Assembly (NCBI GenBank): GCA_964451255.1
Contig: CAYVHL010000003.1
Location: 140,893 to 204,892 of the forward strand
Reading direction: 5' to 3'
DNA length: 64,000 nt
Source: JAHBTB01 sp964451255
Lineage (GTDB): Bacteria; Armatimonadota; Fimbriimonadia; Fimbriimonadales; Fimbriimonadaceae
A model generated the notes under the pieces. That model made no database searches, was not told where the DNA came from, and saw nothing but the letters and a program-made list of their open reading frames with translations. The translations under genes and the position numbers were made by a program. Each line of letters begins with the position of its first letter. The stretch's first letter is position 1. Below, in pieces: positions 43,042-51,738 of this stretch.

Positions 43042-44186
43042 GACGCATCGGCGCCGTCACCGTCGCCCGGAGCGACTACGGGCTGTACACGCCGGTCTTC
43101 GACGAGATCATGGCCCGCCCCGGTCTTGAGCTGGGCGTGGTGGCCGCCGCCGCGCACCTGTCACCTCGGTTTGGGATGACCGTCGACCAGATCGTCGCCG
43201 ACGGCTACCCCGTCGTCGAAAGGGTCGAGATGACCCCCGACGACGACTCGCCCGCGTCGGTCGCCGCCGCATCCGGGGTCGGGACGGCGAGGTTCGCAGA
43301 GACTTTCGCACGACAAGGGTTCGACGTGTTGCTCTTGCTCGGTGACAGATACGAGATGCACGCGGCCGGAGTCGCGGCCGTGCCCCTGCTGTTGCCTGTA
43401 GCCCACATCCACGGCGGAGAAGAGACCACCGGGGCCATCGACAACCTCTACCGCCACAGCTTGACCAAACTGTCCCATCTTCACTTCGCCAGCACCGAGA
43501 CCCACGCCCGCCGCATCCGACAGATGGGCGAGGAGAGCTGGCGCGTGCACGTCTCTGGGGCACCCGCGATCGACCGCATATTGCTTACGGCCCGTGAGAG
43601 CCGTGAAGACCTCGAGAAGGCGTTGGGGCACCAGTTTCCGGAAGGGTCGGTCGTCGCGACTTTCCATCCGGTCACGACCGAGCCAGGCGAAGCAGAACGA
43701 CAGGCGCAGGCGTTCCTGGCGGCCCTCAAGGCGTTCGGAAGGACCACTGTGCTCACCATGCCAAACGCGGACACCGGGGGCCTCGCCGTCCGTCGCGTGA
43801 TCGACGCTTGCCATGGAGAACCATGGCTCTTCGTGCACGAGAACCTCGGCCCTAGACTCTACGTTTCGGTCATGGCCCATGCCGGAGTCATGGCCGGAAA
43901 CTCGTCGAGCGGTATAATCGAGGCCGCTTCCTTTGGCCTGCCCGTCGTCAATGTCGGCGACCGTCAGCAAGGCAGGGAACAAAGCGGAAACGTCATTGAC
44001 GTCGCGTGCGACACGGAAGCGATAGTCGCGGCCATGCAAAGAGCAGTCGGGCCCGATAACGTCTCAATGTGCAGAAACATGAAGAACGTTTATGGAGAGG
44101 GCAAGGCGGCCAAGACCATCGTCGACGTGATCGAGGATGTGGGGCTAGGCTCGACTCTTATAAAGAAACCCTTTGTTGACTACTGA
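43038..44186 (+). CDS. legG: Hydrolysing sugar-nucleotide 2-epimerase (LegG/NeuC-like)
   Basis: 382 aa. The start overlaps the legI stop as ATGA. NeuC family features: RIGAVTVARSDYG, LLLGDRYEMHAAG, PVAHIHGGEETTGAIDN (about 117-133), KLSHLHFAST, FHPVTTEPGE and MAGNSSSGIIEAASFGLPVVNVGDRQQGR. It inverts C2 and releases the nucleotide, giving the ManNAc-type sugar used by LegI. In LegG the substrate is a GDP-linked 2,4-diacetamido sugar; supported by the PtmE gene next door. Confidence 0.88.
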   Translation: MRRIGAVTVARSDYGLYTPVFDEIMARPGLELGVVAAAAHLSPRFGMTVDQIVADGYPVVERVEMTPDDDSPASVAAASGVGTARFAETFARQGFDVLLLLGDRYEMHAAGVAAVPLLLPVAHIHGGEETTGAIDNLYRHSLTKLSHLHFASTETHARRIRQMGEESWRVHVSGAPAIDRILLTARESREDLEKALGHQFPEGSVVATFHPVTTEPGEAERQAQAFLAALKAFGRTTVLTMPNADTGGLAVRRVIDACHGEPWLFVHENLGPRLYVSVMAHAGVMAGNSSSGIIEAASFGLPVVNVGDRQQGREQSGNVIDVACDTEAIVAAMQRAVGPDNVSMCRNMKNVYGEGKAAKTIVDVIEDVGLGSTLIKKPFVDY

Positions 44187-44302
44187 CCAATCCGAAAATC
44201 ACTTGGAACAGACCTCGTAATTTTCGCGTCGATCAGGTAAACGTCACAGGTACCGACAACCTGCCGGGATGCAGGTTAGAAGGATGTTAGTGATCGTGCC
44301 CA

Positions 44303-45400
44303 ATGGGGTGCATTTGGAGGACCAAGATAGCTCGGCGACGCGAACTTGACGATATTGTGACCACCCCGGCAATGACGATCAGGGGGTTGCTCGACATGCT
44401 CAATCGCAACATTTCGGGCATCGCGGTCATCGTCGACGAAGCCAACCGCCCGGTGCGCACGATAACCGACGGCGACATAAGGCGGGCCATCCTGGCCGGT
44501 TCACCACTGGACGTTCCCATTCGCGACCTCCCGGAGAGCTTCCCTGCCAAGGTCGCGGTCGTCGCCAAACAAGGGGCGACCGACCAAGAGATGCTTGCCC
44601 AAATGCAAGAGCACAAGGTCCAGCAACTCCCTATCCTCGATGAAGACGGGAGTCTGACCGATTTGGTCACGATGCGGGACCTGGTGCCGGAGACGCAACC
44701 GGCATTGGGCGCCGTCGTCATGGCCGGAGGATTTGGAACCAGGCTGCGTCCCTTGACCACAGACCTTCCCAAGCCGATGCTCCCCATCGGCGACCGCCCG
44801 TTGCTTGAGCGGATCATCTCCAAACTGCGCTCCGCAGGCATCAAGGACGTCAACCTCACCACCCACTATCTGCCCGAGATTATCGAGGGGCACTTCGGAG
44901 ACGGCAGCCAGTTCGGCGTGACGATCAACTATGTGAACGAGGAGGCCCCGCTTGGGACGGCCGGCGCCCTAAGGCTTCTGACAGCGCCCACCTTTCCGTT
45001 GCTGGTCGTCAACGGGGACATCCTCACCAACGTCGATTTTCGCCGCATGAAGGAGTTTCACACCGCCCATGACGCCGACCTGACCTTGGCCGTGCGGCCC
45101 CATGAGACGAGAATCCCCTACGGGGTCGTCGAGACCGACGGACCGATCCTCACATCTCTCATCGAGAAGCCTACGGTCACCCACTTTGTCAACGCAGGAA
45201 TCTACTTGCTCGGCGCCGGAGCATTCGACCACATCGGCACGGAAGGCCGACTGGACATGACCCGACTCGTCGAGCTGATGCTGGAGGCCGGCAAACGTGT
45301 CGTGTCCTTCCCGCTTACGGAATACTGGATCGACATCGGCCAAATGGACGACTACGAGCGGGCCCAGACCGACTTCGCCAACGGGGTCATCGCCCTTTGA
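44303..45400 (+). CDS. ptmE: CBS-domain sugar-1-phosphate nucleotidylyltransferase (PtmE-like)
   Basis: 365 aa. Two CBS motifs cover about residues 15-130 (ISGIAVIVDEANRPVRTITDGDIRRAIL, shown in part; QQLPILDEDGSLTDLVTMRDL). The transferase domain has VVMAGGFGTRLRPLTTDLPKPMLPIGD (in part), VNGDILTNVDF and WIDIGQMDDYERA. This fusion is typical of PtmE, which makes GDP-GlcNAc-type precursors in the Campylobacter legionaminate pathway. The exact start is uncertain: ATG at 44303 has no Shine-Dalgarno, and a TTGGAGG lies just inside it. Confidence 0.82.
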   Translation: MGCIWRTKIARRRELDDIVTTPAMTIRGLLDMLNRNISGIAVIVDEANRPVRTITDGDIRRAILAGSPLDVPIRDLPESFPAKVAVVAKQGATDQEMLAQMQEHKVQQLPILDEDGSLTDLVTMRDLVPETQPALGAVVMAGGFGTRLRPLTTDLPKPMLPIGDRPLLERIISKLRSAGIKDVNLTTHYLPEIIEGHFGDGSQFGVTINYVNEEAPLGTAGALRLLTAPTFPLLVVNGDILTNVDFRRMKEFHTAHDADLTLAVRPHETRIPYGVVETDGPILTSLIEKPTVTHFVNAGIYLLGAGAFDHIGTEGRLDMTRLVELMLEAGKRVVSFPLTEYWIDIGQMDDYERAQTDFANGVIAL

Positions 45401-46380
45401 ACTGGGCGGGGCGTCGCGTCTTGGTCACCGGTGCCGGTGGCTTTATCGGCAGCCATCTGGCGGAGCGGTTGGTCGAGCAAGGAGCGACCGTCCGGGGCCT
45501 CGTCCACTACAACGGCGCTGGACGACGCGGGTGGCTCGACTCATCGCGTCATTCGGACGAGATCGAGGTCGTCGCCGGTGACGTGGCGGACCAAGAGTCG
45601 GTCTGGGCGGCGGTCTCGGGCTGCGACACCGTGTTCCACCTCGCCGCCCTTATCGCGATCCCTTACTCCTATTCCGCCCCTCGCTCCTACGTCCGCACAA
45701 ACGTGGAGGGCACCCTCAACGTCATGGAGGCGTGCCGACGGTTGGACGTCGGGCGGGTCGTCCACACGTCGACCAGCGAGGTCTACGGAACAGCTTTGAG
45801 CGTTCCGATCACCGAGGAGCACCCCCTGCAAGGCCAGTCTCCCTATTCGGCCAGCAAGATCGGAGCGGACAAGGTGGCGGAGTCCTATCACTTGTCCTTC
45901 GGCCTTCCGGTGGTCACCGTGCGGCCGTTCAACACCTACGGTCCCCGCCAGTCGGCGCGGGCGGTCATCCCAACGATCATCTCCCAATGCCTTGCCGGGA
46001 AGACGGTCAAGCTCGGCAACTTGACACCGACCCGCGACCTCAACTTTGTCACCGACACCGCTGACGGCTTCATCGCCGCGGGAAGCGCGGTTGGGGCGGA
46101 AGGCAAGACTTACAACCTCGGCACCGGCCGCGAGATCAGCGTCGGCGACTTGGCCGCCCTGATCGGCCAGACCGCGGGCCGCCCTATCGACGTCGTCGCC
46201 GACCAGGAAAGGGTCAGGCCCGGAGCGAGCGAGGTCGAGCGGCTCCTCGCCGACGCCTCCAAGGCGAACAGGGAGTTGGGCTGGCGACCGACCCTGACCC
46301 TTGAGGAAGGGCTTGCAAAGACGATCGAGTGGGTCGAAGCCCACCAAGACTCGTTCCGGCCAGGTGTGTATGCCGTCTGA
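45397..46380 (+). CDS. legB: NAD-dependent sugar 4,6-dehydratase (LegB-like)
   Basis: 327 aa, extended SDR. Start TTG at 45397, overlapping the ptmE stop as TTGA. Motifs: VLVTGAGGFIGSHLAERL, FHLAALIAIPYSYSAP, HTSTSEVYGTA, PYSASKIGADKVAESYH (active-site YxxxK), VTVRPFNTYGPRQSARAVIP. In the pathway it makes the GDP-4-keto-6-deoxy-GlcNAc used by LegC. The sugar-nucleotide specificity is inferred from the PtmE and LegC neighbours. Confidence 0.85.
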   Translation: MNWAGRRVLVTGAGGFIGSHLAERLVEQGATVRGLVHYNGAGRRGWLDSSRHSDEIEVVAGDVADQESVWAAVSGCDTVFHLAALIAIPYSYSAPRSYVRTNVEGTLNVMEACRRLDVGRVVHTSTSEVYGTALSVPITEEHPLQGQSPYSASKIGADKVAESYHLSFGLPVVTVRPFNTYGPRQSARAVIPTIISQCLAGKTVKLGNLTPTRDLNFVTDTADGFIAAGSAVGAEGKTYNLGTGREISVGDLAALIGQTAGRPIDVVADQERVRPGASEVERLLADASKANRELGWRPTLTLEEGLAKTIEWVEAHQDSFRPGVYAV

Positions 46381-47527
46381 GACCTTGGCCCGCATCCCCC
46401 TCAGCGTCCCTGAGATCGGCGGCAACGAGTGGAAGTACGTCAAGGAGTGTCTGGACACCGGTTGGGTCTCCTCTGCCGGGCCGTTCGACGACCGGTTCGA
46501 GCGTGAGTTTGCCGAGAAGCTCGGAACAAGCCACGCCGTCGCGTGCGCGAGCGGCACCGCCGCCCTCCATGTGGCGTTGCTTTGCGCGGGTGTCGGGCCG
46601 GGAGACCTGGTCGTCACCTCTTCCCTGACCTTCATCGCGACCGTGAACTCGATCGTCTACTGCGGCGCCGAACCCGTGCTCCTGGACGCGGACCCACGTT
46701 CCTGGCAGATGGACGTCACCCTCCTCAGGGACTACTTGACCAGGAAGTGCGGACGACGGCAGGGCGGACTCTTTGAGCTTGACTCTGGTCGGCGGGTCGC
46801 CGCCATCGTCCCTGTCCACATCCTAGGGTGCCCAGTCGACATGGACCCTTTGATGGAGACGGCCCGTGAATTTGGCGTGCCGGTAGTGGAAGACGCCACG
46901 GAAAGCCTTGGGGCCACTTACAAGGGTTGTAACGTCGGCACGCACGGCTTGTCCTCGTGCTTCAGCTTCAACGGAAACAAGTTGCTTACAACTGGTGGGG
47001 GAGGCATGATCGCGACCGACGACCCGGCAGTAGCGGCCCGGGCCAAGCACCTTACCACCCAAGCCAAAGAGGACGAGGTCGAATTCATCCACGACGAGGT
47101 CGGGTTCAACTACCGGCTTCCCAACGTCGCCGCCGCCATCGGGGTCGCACAACTCGAAAGGCTCGACGAGTTCGTGGCCAGGAAGCGCCAAATCGCTGAC
47201 CGATACTCTCAGGAACTCTTGGGCAGGGACATCTTGACCTTGGCTCCGCCCGAAGGGGCTGACCCTGCTTGGTGGCTCTACACGATCCGTCTGGCGGGCC
47301 GGTCGAGCCGCCCTCTCATGCGCAAACTGAGCGAGAATGGCATCCAGTCGCGACCCCTTTGGCAACCGATGCACCGGAGCCCGGCCCACCCGGCCGCGCA
47401 CAAATTCGCATGCCCGGTCGTCGACATGCTCAACACGGAATGCCTCAGCCTGCCTTGCTCCTCTGGTCTCACGGACGAGGAGCAGGGCCGGGTCATAGCC
47501 GCCGTCAAGTCCGCGCTCGAAGGTTGA
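46370..47527 (+). CDS. legC: DegT/DnrJ/EryC1 aminotransferase (LegC-like)
   Basis: 385 aa from ATG at 46370 (overlaps legB by 11 nt). PLP-dependent fold: IPLSVPEIGGNEWKYVKECL, CASGTAALHVALL, VVEDATESLGATYKG, FSFNGNKLLTTGGGGMI, whose Lys binds PLP, and FNYRLPNVAAAIGVAQL. It transaminates the 4-keto sugar to a 4-amino sugar. The 3' end overlaps the convergent polytopic membrane protein gene by 23 bp. Confidence 0.87.
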   Translation: MPSETLARIPLSVPEIGGNEWKYVKECLDTGWVSSAGPFDDRFEREFAEKLGTSHAVACASGTAALHVALLCAGVGPGDLVVTSSLTFIATVNSIVYCGAEPVLLDADPRSWQMDVTLLRDYLTRKCGRRQGGLFELDSGRRVAAIVPVHILGCPVDMDPLMETAREFGVPVVEDATESLGATYKGCNVGTHGLSSCFSFNGNKLLTTGGGGMIATDDPAVAARAKHLTTQAKEDEVEFIHDEVGFNYRLPNVAAAIGVAQLERLDEFVARKRQIADRYSQELLGRDILTLAPPEGADPAWWLYTIRLAGRSSRPLMRKLSENGIQSRPLWQPMHRSPAHPAAHKFACPVVDMLNTECLSLPCSSGLTDEEQGRVIAAVKSALEG

Positions 47528-48506
47528 CGACTTCCATCGGCCGCATCTTGTCCCGCAGCGCGTTTTGCAACACCATCGCGTAGAGCATGGGGGTGCACGA
47601 GACAAGCGTCGAAATTCCGAACATTCCCCCCATAAGTGCAAGGACAGAGGCCAAGACCATCGGCGCACGTACTCCGCGGCTGATAAGCTTGTCCAGGACA
47701 AAGAGCCAACCAGTGAGTCCGACCAAGACAAATGCGATTGCCAATGAGATCGCGACTATCGGCACGGTCGGAAGGTAGTTGCCGAGACCGTGGTGCAGGA
47801 TGCGGATCATAGCGTTGTCATCGCCACCGAAGAAGTCAAGGTTCTTCTTCACACCTGCGGCGACGATAGGCACGGCGATCAAGGCGACAAGCAGTCCAAG
47901 ACCGACCCTAGCTAGAGAAGCACGGGGTAGCTTCGGCCATTGGAGCAGGGGTCCGATGACGTTGTAAGCCCCGACACAAATGAACGCGATCACGACGGTG
48001 CCGCTGGAGACCGACGCCAGCATGACGCCGAGCACCTGGCTACACCCGTAGCCGAACTTCGACCGGTTAAGCCCTGCTGCGTCGCCGATTTGTGCGGAAG
48101 CGATCCAGACGATCCCCAGCATCGCCAGAGCGATGCGGCCGTTCATAGCTAGAGACAACGCCGCCAGAGGAAGCAAAGTGAGGGGAAAAAGTCTCGGGAT
48201 GTTCACATACGAGCCGGATAGCACCGCTGAGAGGAGCTTCGCGAGCAAGTAGCTGGTTGTACACATCAATGTGATCACGACGTAGCTGAACACGACGTCG
48301 GCGTTGACCTTGATAACCTGGCTGACAATCAGAACTGGAAGCATGACGATGTATCTCGCCATGTGCGGGTGGCTGACGTTGATGCTCGAACCCTCGAGCT
48401 CGATGATCTGGTGCCACACAGAAAACGTCTTGATCCCCAAGGGAACGATCGCGAAGTATGCGAGGACCAGGAGCCAGTCCAACACCTTGAACTTGTTGAT
48501 TCTCAT
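47505..48506 (-). CDS. Polytopic membrane protein, Wzy/EpsG-like polymerase candidate
   Basis: 333 aa, with about nine transmembrane segments and few charged loops. ATG at 48506 overlaps the asparagine-synthase-like stop as ATGA. There is no fixed motif; the pattern (HPHMARYIVMLPVLIVSQVI, a large loop LDFFGGDDNAMIRILHHGLG, and C-terminal LVSCTPMLYAMVLQNALRD) and the last place in a glycan-assembly operon fit an O-antigen/exopolysaccharide polymerase. Low-certainty functional call. Confidence 0.7.
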   Translation of the reverse strand: MRINKFKVLDWLLVLAYFAIVPLGIKTFSVWHQIIELEGSSINVSHPHMARYIVMLPVLIVSQVIKVNADVVFSYVVITLMCTTSYLLAKLLSAVLSGSYVNIPRLFPLTLLPLAALSLAMNGRIALAMLGIVWIASAQIGDAAGLNRSKFGYGCSQVLGVMLASVSSGTVVIAFICVGAYNVIGPLLQWPKLPRASLARVGLGLLVALIAVPIVAAGVKKNLDFFGGDDNAMIRILHHGLGNYLPTVPIVAISLAIAFVLVGLTGWLFVLDKLISRGVRAPMVLASVLALMGGMFGISTLVSCTPMLYAMVLQNALRDKMRPMEVVNLRART

Positions 48507-50329
48507 TGGGTGGCGGCCGGTTGCTTGAACTCGTGGACGTCCACGGGGGACGACCCGTCCGCGTCGATGAACGTGCGGCACCAGAGTTCAAAGGCGACTA
48601 TCTGTCGGATCTCACGTGTGTGGTTGGATGTGCCGTCCTCATGGTCTTGGAGCAACGTCTTCACGCGGGTCGGGTCGAACACTCCGCGGTCCAGGAAGGG
48701 CCCCTCGGTCAGAAGAGCCCTGGTGAGCGGGCGCAGCCCCTCTTTGAACCATTCCCCGATCGGAACCGTGAACATCCGCTTCTTTCGGTCGGTGAGTGTC
48801 GGCCCCAAGAGTTCTCGGACAGCCTCCTTGTAGGCAAACCGGGTGACGTTGCCTTGCATTTTCAGGTCGCCCGGGACTTGGAACGCGAACTCCGCGAGGG
48901 CCCGGTCCAAAAACGGCTCCCTAGCCTCAAGAGAGTTCGCCATTGCCATCCTGTCCGGCTTGACGAGGTTGTTTCCCGGCAAGAGCATAGCGACATCCAG
49001 ATAGAGCGCCTGGTTGCGGCGGTCCCAGTGGGAGACCTCATTGACGGTGTCCCGTGTGACCGATCGGGTGTCCCAGTCCTTGGTCTTGGACCGCTGGGAG
49101 GTCGAATACAGCGAGGTCTTCTGCTCTTCGGTGAAAAGCGAGATGTGGTCGTGGTAGGCGTCAGCAAACGCACGGTCGTCCATCCCCGAGACATCGCGGG
49201 CAAAGAAGTCCGTGTACTTCTCATATCCGCCGAACAGCTCGTCGCCTCCGTCGCCGGTGAGAACCATCTTCACATGGCTCACCGCCAGTTGCGACAGGCG
49301 GTATGTGGGGAGGAACGAGACGTCGCTGTGCGGCTGGTCGCAGAAGTAGACCGCCTTTGCCCACTGTTGGACGATGTCCTGCCCGACAAAGTCGAGCGTG
49401 TGCTCGGTGCCGAACCGTTCGGAGGCCTGTCTTGCGAATTCGCTCTCGTCAAACCGAGGGTCATGGAACCCGATGCTGAAAGTCCGCACCGGCTTGTCTG
49501 TGTGGCGACCCATCAAACCGACTACCGTGCTGGAATCCAAGCCGCCGGAAAGGAAGGCTCCAAACGGCACATCCGCCCGCATCCGGATCTCGACAGACCG
49601 CTCAAGCAAGGCGACAAACGTCTCTTTGAACTCATCCAACGACCAAGCCCGCTGTTCCTGCTTGGTCAAATCCCACCATCTCCGCGTGTCCGTCGACTCC
49701 GCTGACACTTCGGTGCAACATCCGGGCATTAGATGCCGGACACCCTGGAAAAGCGTCCACGGGGCAGGGACGTACCCGTAGCTCAGGTAGTGGTGCAACG
49801 CTTCGTCGTCCATGCGCCGGGGCACTCCGGCCCGCAGCAACGGCTTGATCTCGGACGCGAAGACGATCCGGGCACCGTCGTCGTAAACCAAGAGCGGTTT
49901 GACGCCGATGGGGTCGCGGGCCAACAGGAGGGTGCCTCGCCGATGGTCGGCGACGGCAATTGCGAACATGCCGCTCAGCTTGTCCAGGAAGTCGACCCCG
50001 TGCCGAAGGTACAGGTGGAGCAAGACTTCCGTGTCACTGTGCGTGCGCAACCGAGCCCCGGAGGCGATCAGTTCCTGCCGAAGCTCGACGTAGTTGTATA
50101 TCTCCCCGTTCTGCACCAGGGACACCATGCCGTCGTCGCTGTAAAAAGGCTGGTCGCCCCCTTCGACGTCTATGATGGCGAGCCGGTCGTTGCCGACCGC
50201 CATGGCGTTCCGATGGTCTTGTCCACGTCCGTCCGGGCCCCGGTGACGTATGGACTCCGCCATCTGGTCCAGCGTCTCCGCGTCCATCATGCGGCCCTTT
50301 CGGTCGAAATAGCCGTAGATGCCGCACAT
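48503..50329 (-). CDS. Asparagine synthase (glutamine-hydrolysing)-like protein
   Basis: 608 aa. N-terminal class II glutaminase with the catalytic Cys at position 2 (MCGIYGYFD), RHRGPDG, NRLAIIDVEG and NGEIYNY. C-terminal ATP pyrophosphatase domain with FLSGGLDSSTVVGLM (about 250-264) and LTGDGGDELFGGYEKY. In a polysaccharide operon it more often amidates a glycan acid group than makes asparagine; inferred. An AGGAG lies just before the ATG. Confidence 0.85.
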   Translation of the reverse strand: MCGIYGYFDRKGRMMDAETLDQMAESIRHRGPDGRGQDHRNAMAVGNDRLAIIDVEGGDQPFYSDDGMVSLVQNGEIYNYVELRQELIASGARLRTHSDTEVLLHLYLRHGVDFLDKLSGMFAIAVADHRRGTLLLARDPIGVKPLLVYDDGARIVFASEIKPLLRAGVPRRMDDEALHHYLSYGYVPAPWTLFQGVRHLMPGCCTEVSAESTDTRRWWDLTKQEQRAWSLDEFKETFVALLERSVEIRMRADVPFGAFLSGGLDSSTVVGLMGRHTDKPVRTFSIGFHDPRFDESEFARQASERFGTEHTLDFVGQDIVQQWAKAVYFCDQPHSDVSFLPTYRLSQLAVSHVKMVLTGDGGDELFGGYEKYTDFFARDVSGMDDRAFADAYHDHISLFTEEQKTSLYSTSQRSKTKDWDTRSVTRDTVNEVSHWDRRNQALYLDVAMLLPGNNLVKPDRMAMANSLEAREPFLDRALAEFAFQVPGDLKMQGNVTRFAYKEAVRELLGPTLTDRKKRMFTVPIGEWFKEGLRPLTRALLTEGPFLDRGVFDPTRVKTLLQDHEDGTSNHTREIRQIVAFELWCRTFIDADGSSPVDVHEFKQPAATQ

Positions 50330-50333
50330 GCTC

Positions 50334-50888
50334 CTAGTATCCCCCCCGCGAGACGACCTGCTTGACCGTTAGTGCCAGTATTTTGAGGTCAAGCGCCAGC
50401 GAGGGTGCGCGTGCGTACTCCAAGTCTGCTTCCAAACGCTCCTCAGGGGTCGCGGCACTGCGCTTGGTCGCCTGGGCCAGACCCGTGATTCCCGGGCGGA
50501 CGCTACACCTCTCCCGCCATTCCTCCGCGCTGTAGTCCGACTCTTGCGAAGGCGTGTCCGGGCGTGGCCCGACCAAGCTCATGTCGCCGACCAACACGTT
50601 CCACAGTTGGGGCAACTCGTCCAAACTGGTCTTGCGAAGGATCCTGCCGACCTTCGTGATCCTGGCGTCTCCGACCCCGGTGCGGATCGGCCCCTTCTTG
50701 TCTGCGTCCGCGACCATGCTCCGGAACTTGAGGATCATGAACTCGCGGCCACCCAGGCCGACACGCCTCTGCCGGAACAAAGCACCGCCCCGGCTTTCCA
50801 ACGCCACTGCCAACGCAAGCAACACCATCAGCGGCGCGAGCACCACGACCAACAAAAAGCTGACGCAAATATCAAACAGGCGCTTCAA
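50334..50888 (-). CDS. Undecaprenyl-phosphate priming sugar transferase (WcaJ-type)
   Basis: About 184 aa from TTG at 50888, which starts within the 3' end of the aldolase gene; a longer GTG start at 51008 would lie deeper in that gene. One hydrophobic segment (RLFDICVSFLLVVVLAPLMV), then the core FRQRRVGLGGREFMILKFRSM and PQLWNVLVGDMSLVGPRP, CSVRPGITGLAQ. It attaches the first sugar phosphate to the lipid carrier. This is the short, single-membrane form. Confidence 0.85.
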   Translation of the reverse strand: MKRLFDICVSFLLVVVLAPLMVLLALAVALESRGGALFRQRRVGLGGREFMILKFRSMVADADKKGPIRTGVGDARITKVGRILRKTSLDELPQLWNVLVGDMSLVGPRPDTPSQESDYSAEEWRERCSVRPGITGLAQATKRSAATPEERLEADLEYARAPSLALDLKILALTVKQVVSRGGY

Positions 50889-51738
50889 CTTGGTTCCGAC
50901 GTCCAGCGCGCAATCGCCCGGCCACGTCCTGGACGACCGAGCACAAGCGTGCTTGATCTCTGGCGGCCTCCTCGGCAGTCCGCTCCAGGTGCAGCGCCAG
51001 CGTGTCACGCACGCGACGGACCTCCACCTCCAAGTTTATCTCCTTGGGCACGTCTTCAAGTCGCTTCGCCCCGCCAATGAACGCCCGTGAAAGGATCACG
51101 CGGGTCGAACCAAGCCTGGCGTGCTCGCCCAGGACAAGCTCGCCGGGAAGCTCGCCGTGCCCCATCCGGCTTACCCCGCCAAAACCGAAGGGTACTGACG
51201 ACGCCTTCGCCGTCATCGCCATCAAGTCAACCAGACCGCCCGCCAAGACCTCGAACAAGAAATCGAGACCCAGCGCGATATGGAGGTCGTTAAGGCCGAA
51301 GTAGACCTCGTCGAGCCTTGGGATCCGACATATCTGGTCGAGGCGCGTCATCGCCGCGGGGGTCTCGACCAGGGCCACCGTCCTCGCCCGACCGTCCACG
51401 GCCGTCACGAAGGCTCCGACTTCCTCCGCGGTCGTGAACATCGGCAGCATGATATAGTCTGCCCCCGCTTCAAGGACCTCCTTGATCTGCTTCTCAGACC
51501 CCTCGTTCCACGGGTCGACCCGGACCAGTAGCTGCCCAGGGTCTACGACCCGCCTCACCGCCGCAACGTCCGCCAAAGTGTGGCGGCTGATGACGGTGTC
51601 GAGGTGCCCCTGCCGTTCTTGTTTCCCAAGAAACTCCAGATCCACGAACACTTGGTCCACCCCCGCCTCGCCCACCGCCTGCGCGAGACTTGGGTCCGCC
51701 GTGATCATCATCAATCGCATATCTTGGCCTTTGTCCAT
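50872..51738 (-). CDS. HpcH/HpaI aldolase-like protein
   Basis: 288 aa. TIM-barrel of the aldolase/citrate-lyase type: MITADPSLAQAVGEAGVDQVFVDLE, YIMLPMFTTAEEVGAFV, TVALVETPAAM and DEVYFGLNDLHIALG. Residues for metal binding (E in ALVETPA, D in GLNDLH) are visible. It overlaps the flippase stop as TGATG. An aldolase in a glycan operon is unusual. It could build or break a keto-acid sugar; substrate unknown. Confidence 0.75.
   Translation of the reverse strand: MDKGQDMRLMMITADPSLAQAVGEAGVDQVFVDLEFLGKQERQGHLDTVISRHTLADVAAVRRVVDPGQLLVRVDPWNEGSEKQIKEVLEAGADYIMLPMFTTAEEVGAFVTAVDGRARTVALVETPAAMTRLDQICRIPRLDEVYFGLNDLHIALGLDFLFEVLAGGLVDLMAMTAKASSVPFGFGGVSRMGHGELPGELVLGEHARLGSTRVILSRAFIGGAKRLEDVPKEINLEVEVRRVRDTLALHLERTAEEAARDQARLCSVVQDVAGRLRAGRRNQVEAPV

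Noticed and set aside
41306..44186. Sialic acid (Neu5Ac) rather than legionaminic acid pathway
   Set aside because: NeuABC-like genes alone could mean Neu5Ac, but the adjoining PtmE-, LegB- and LegC-type genes favour legionaminate. Kept as inference, not certainty.
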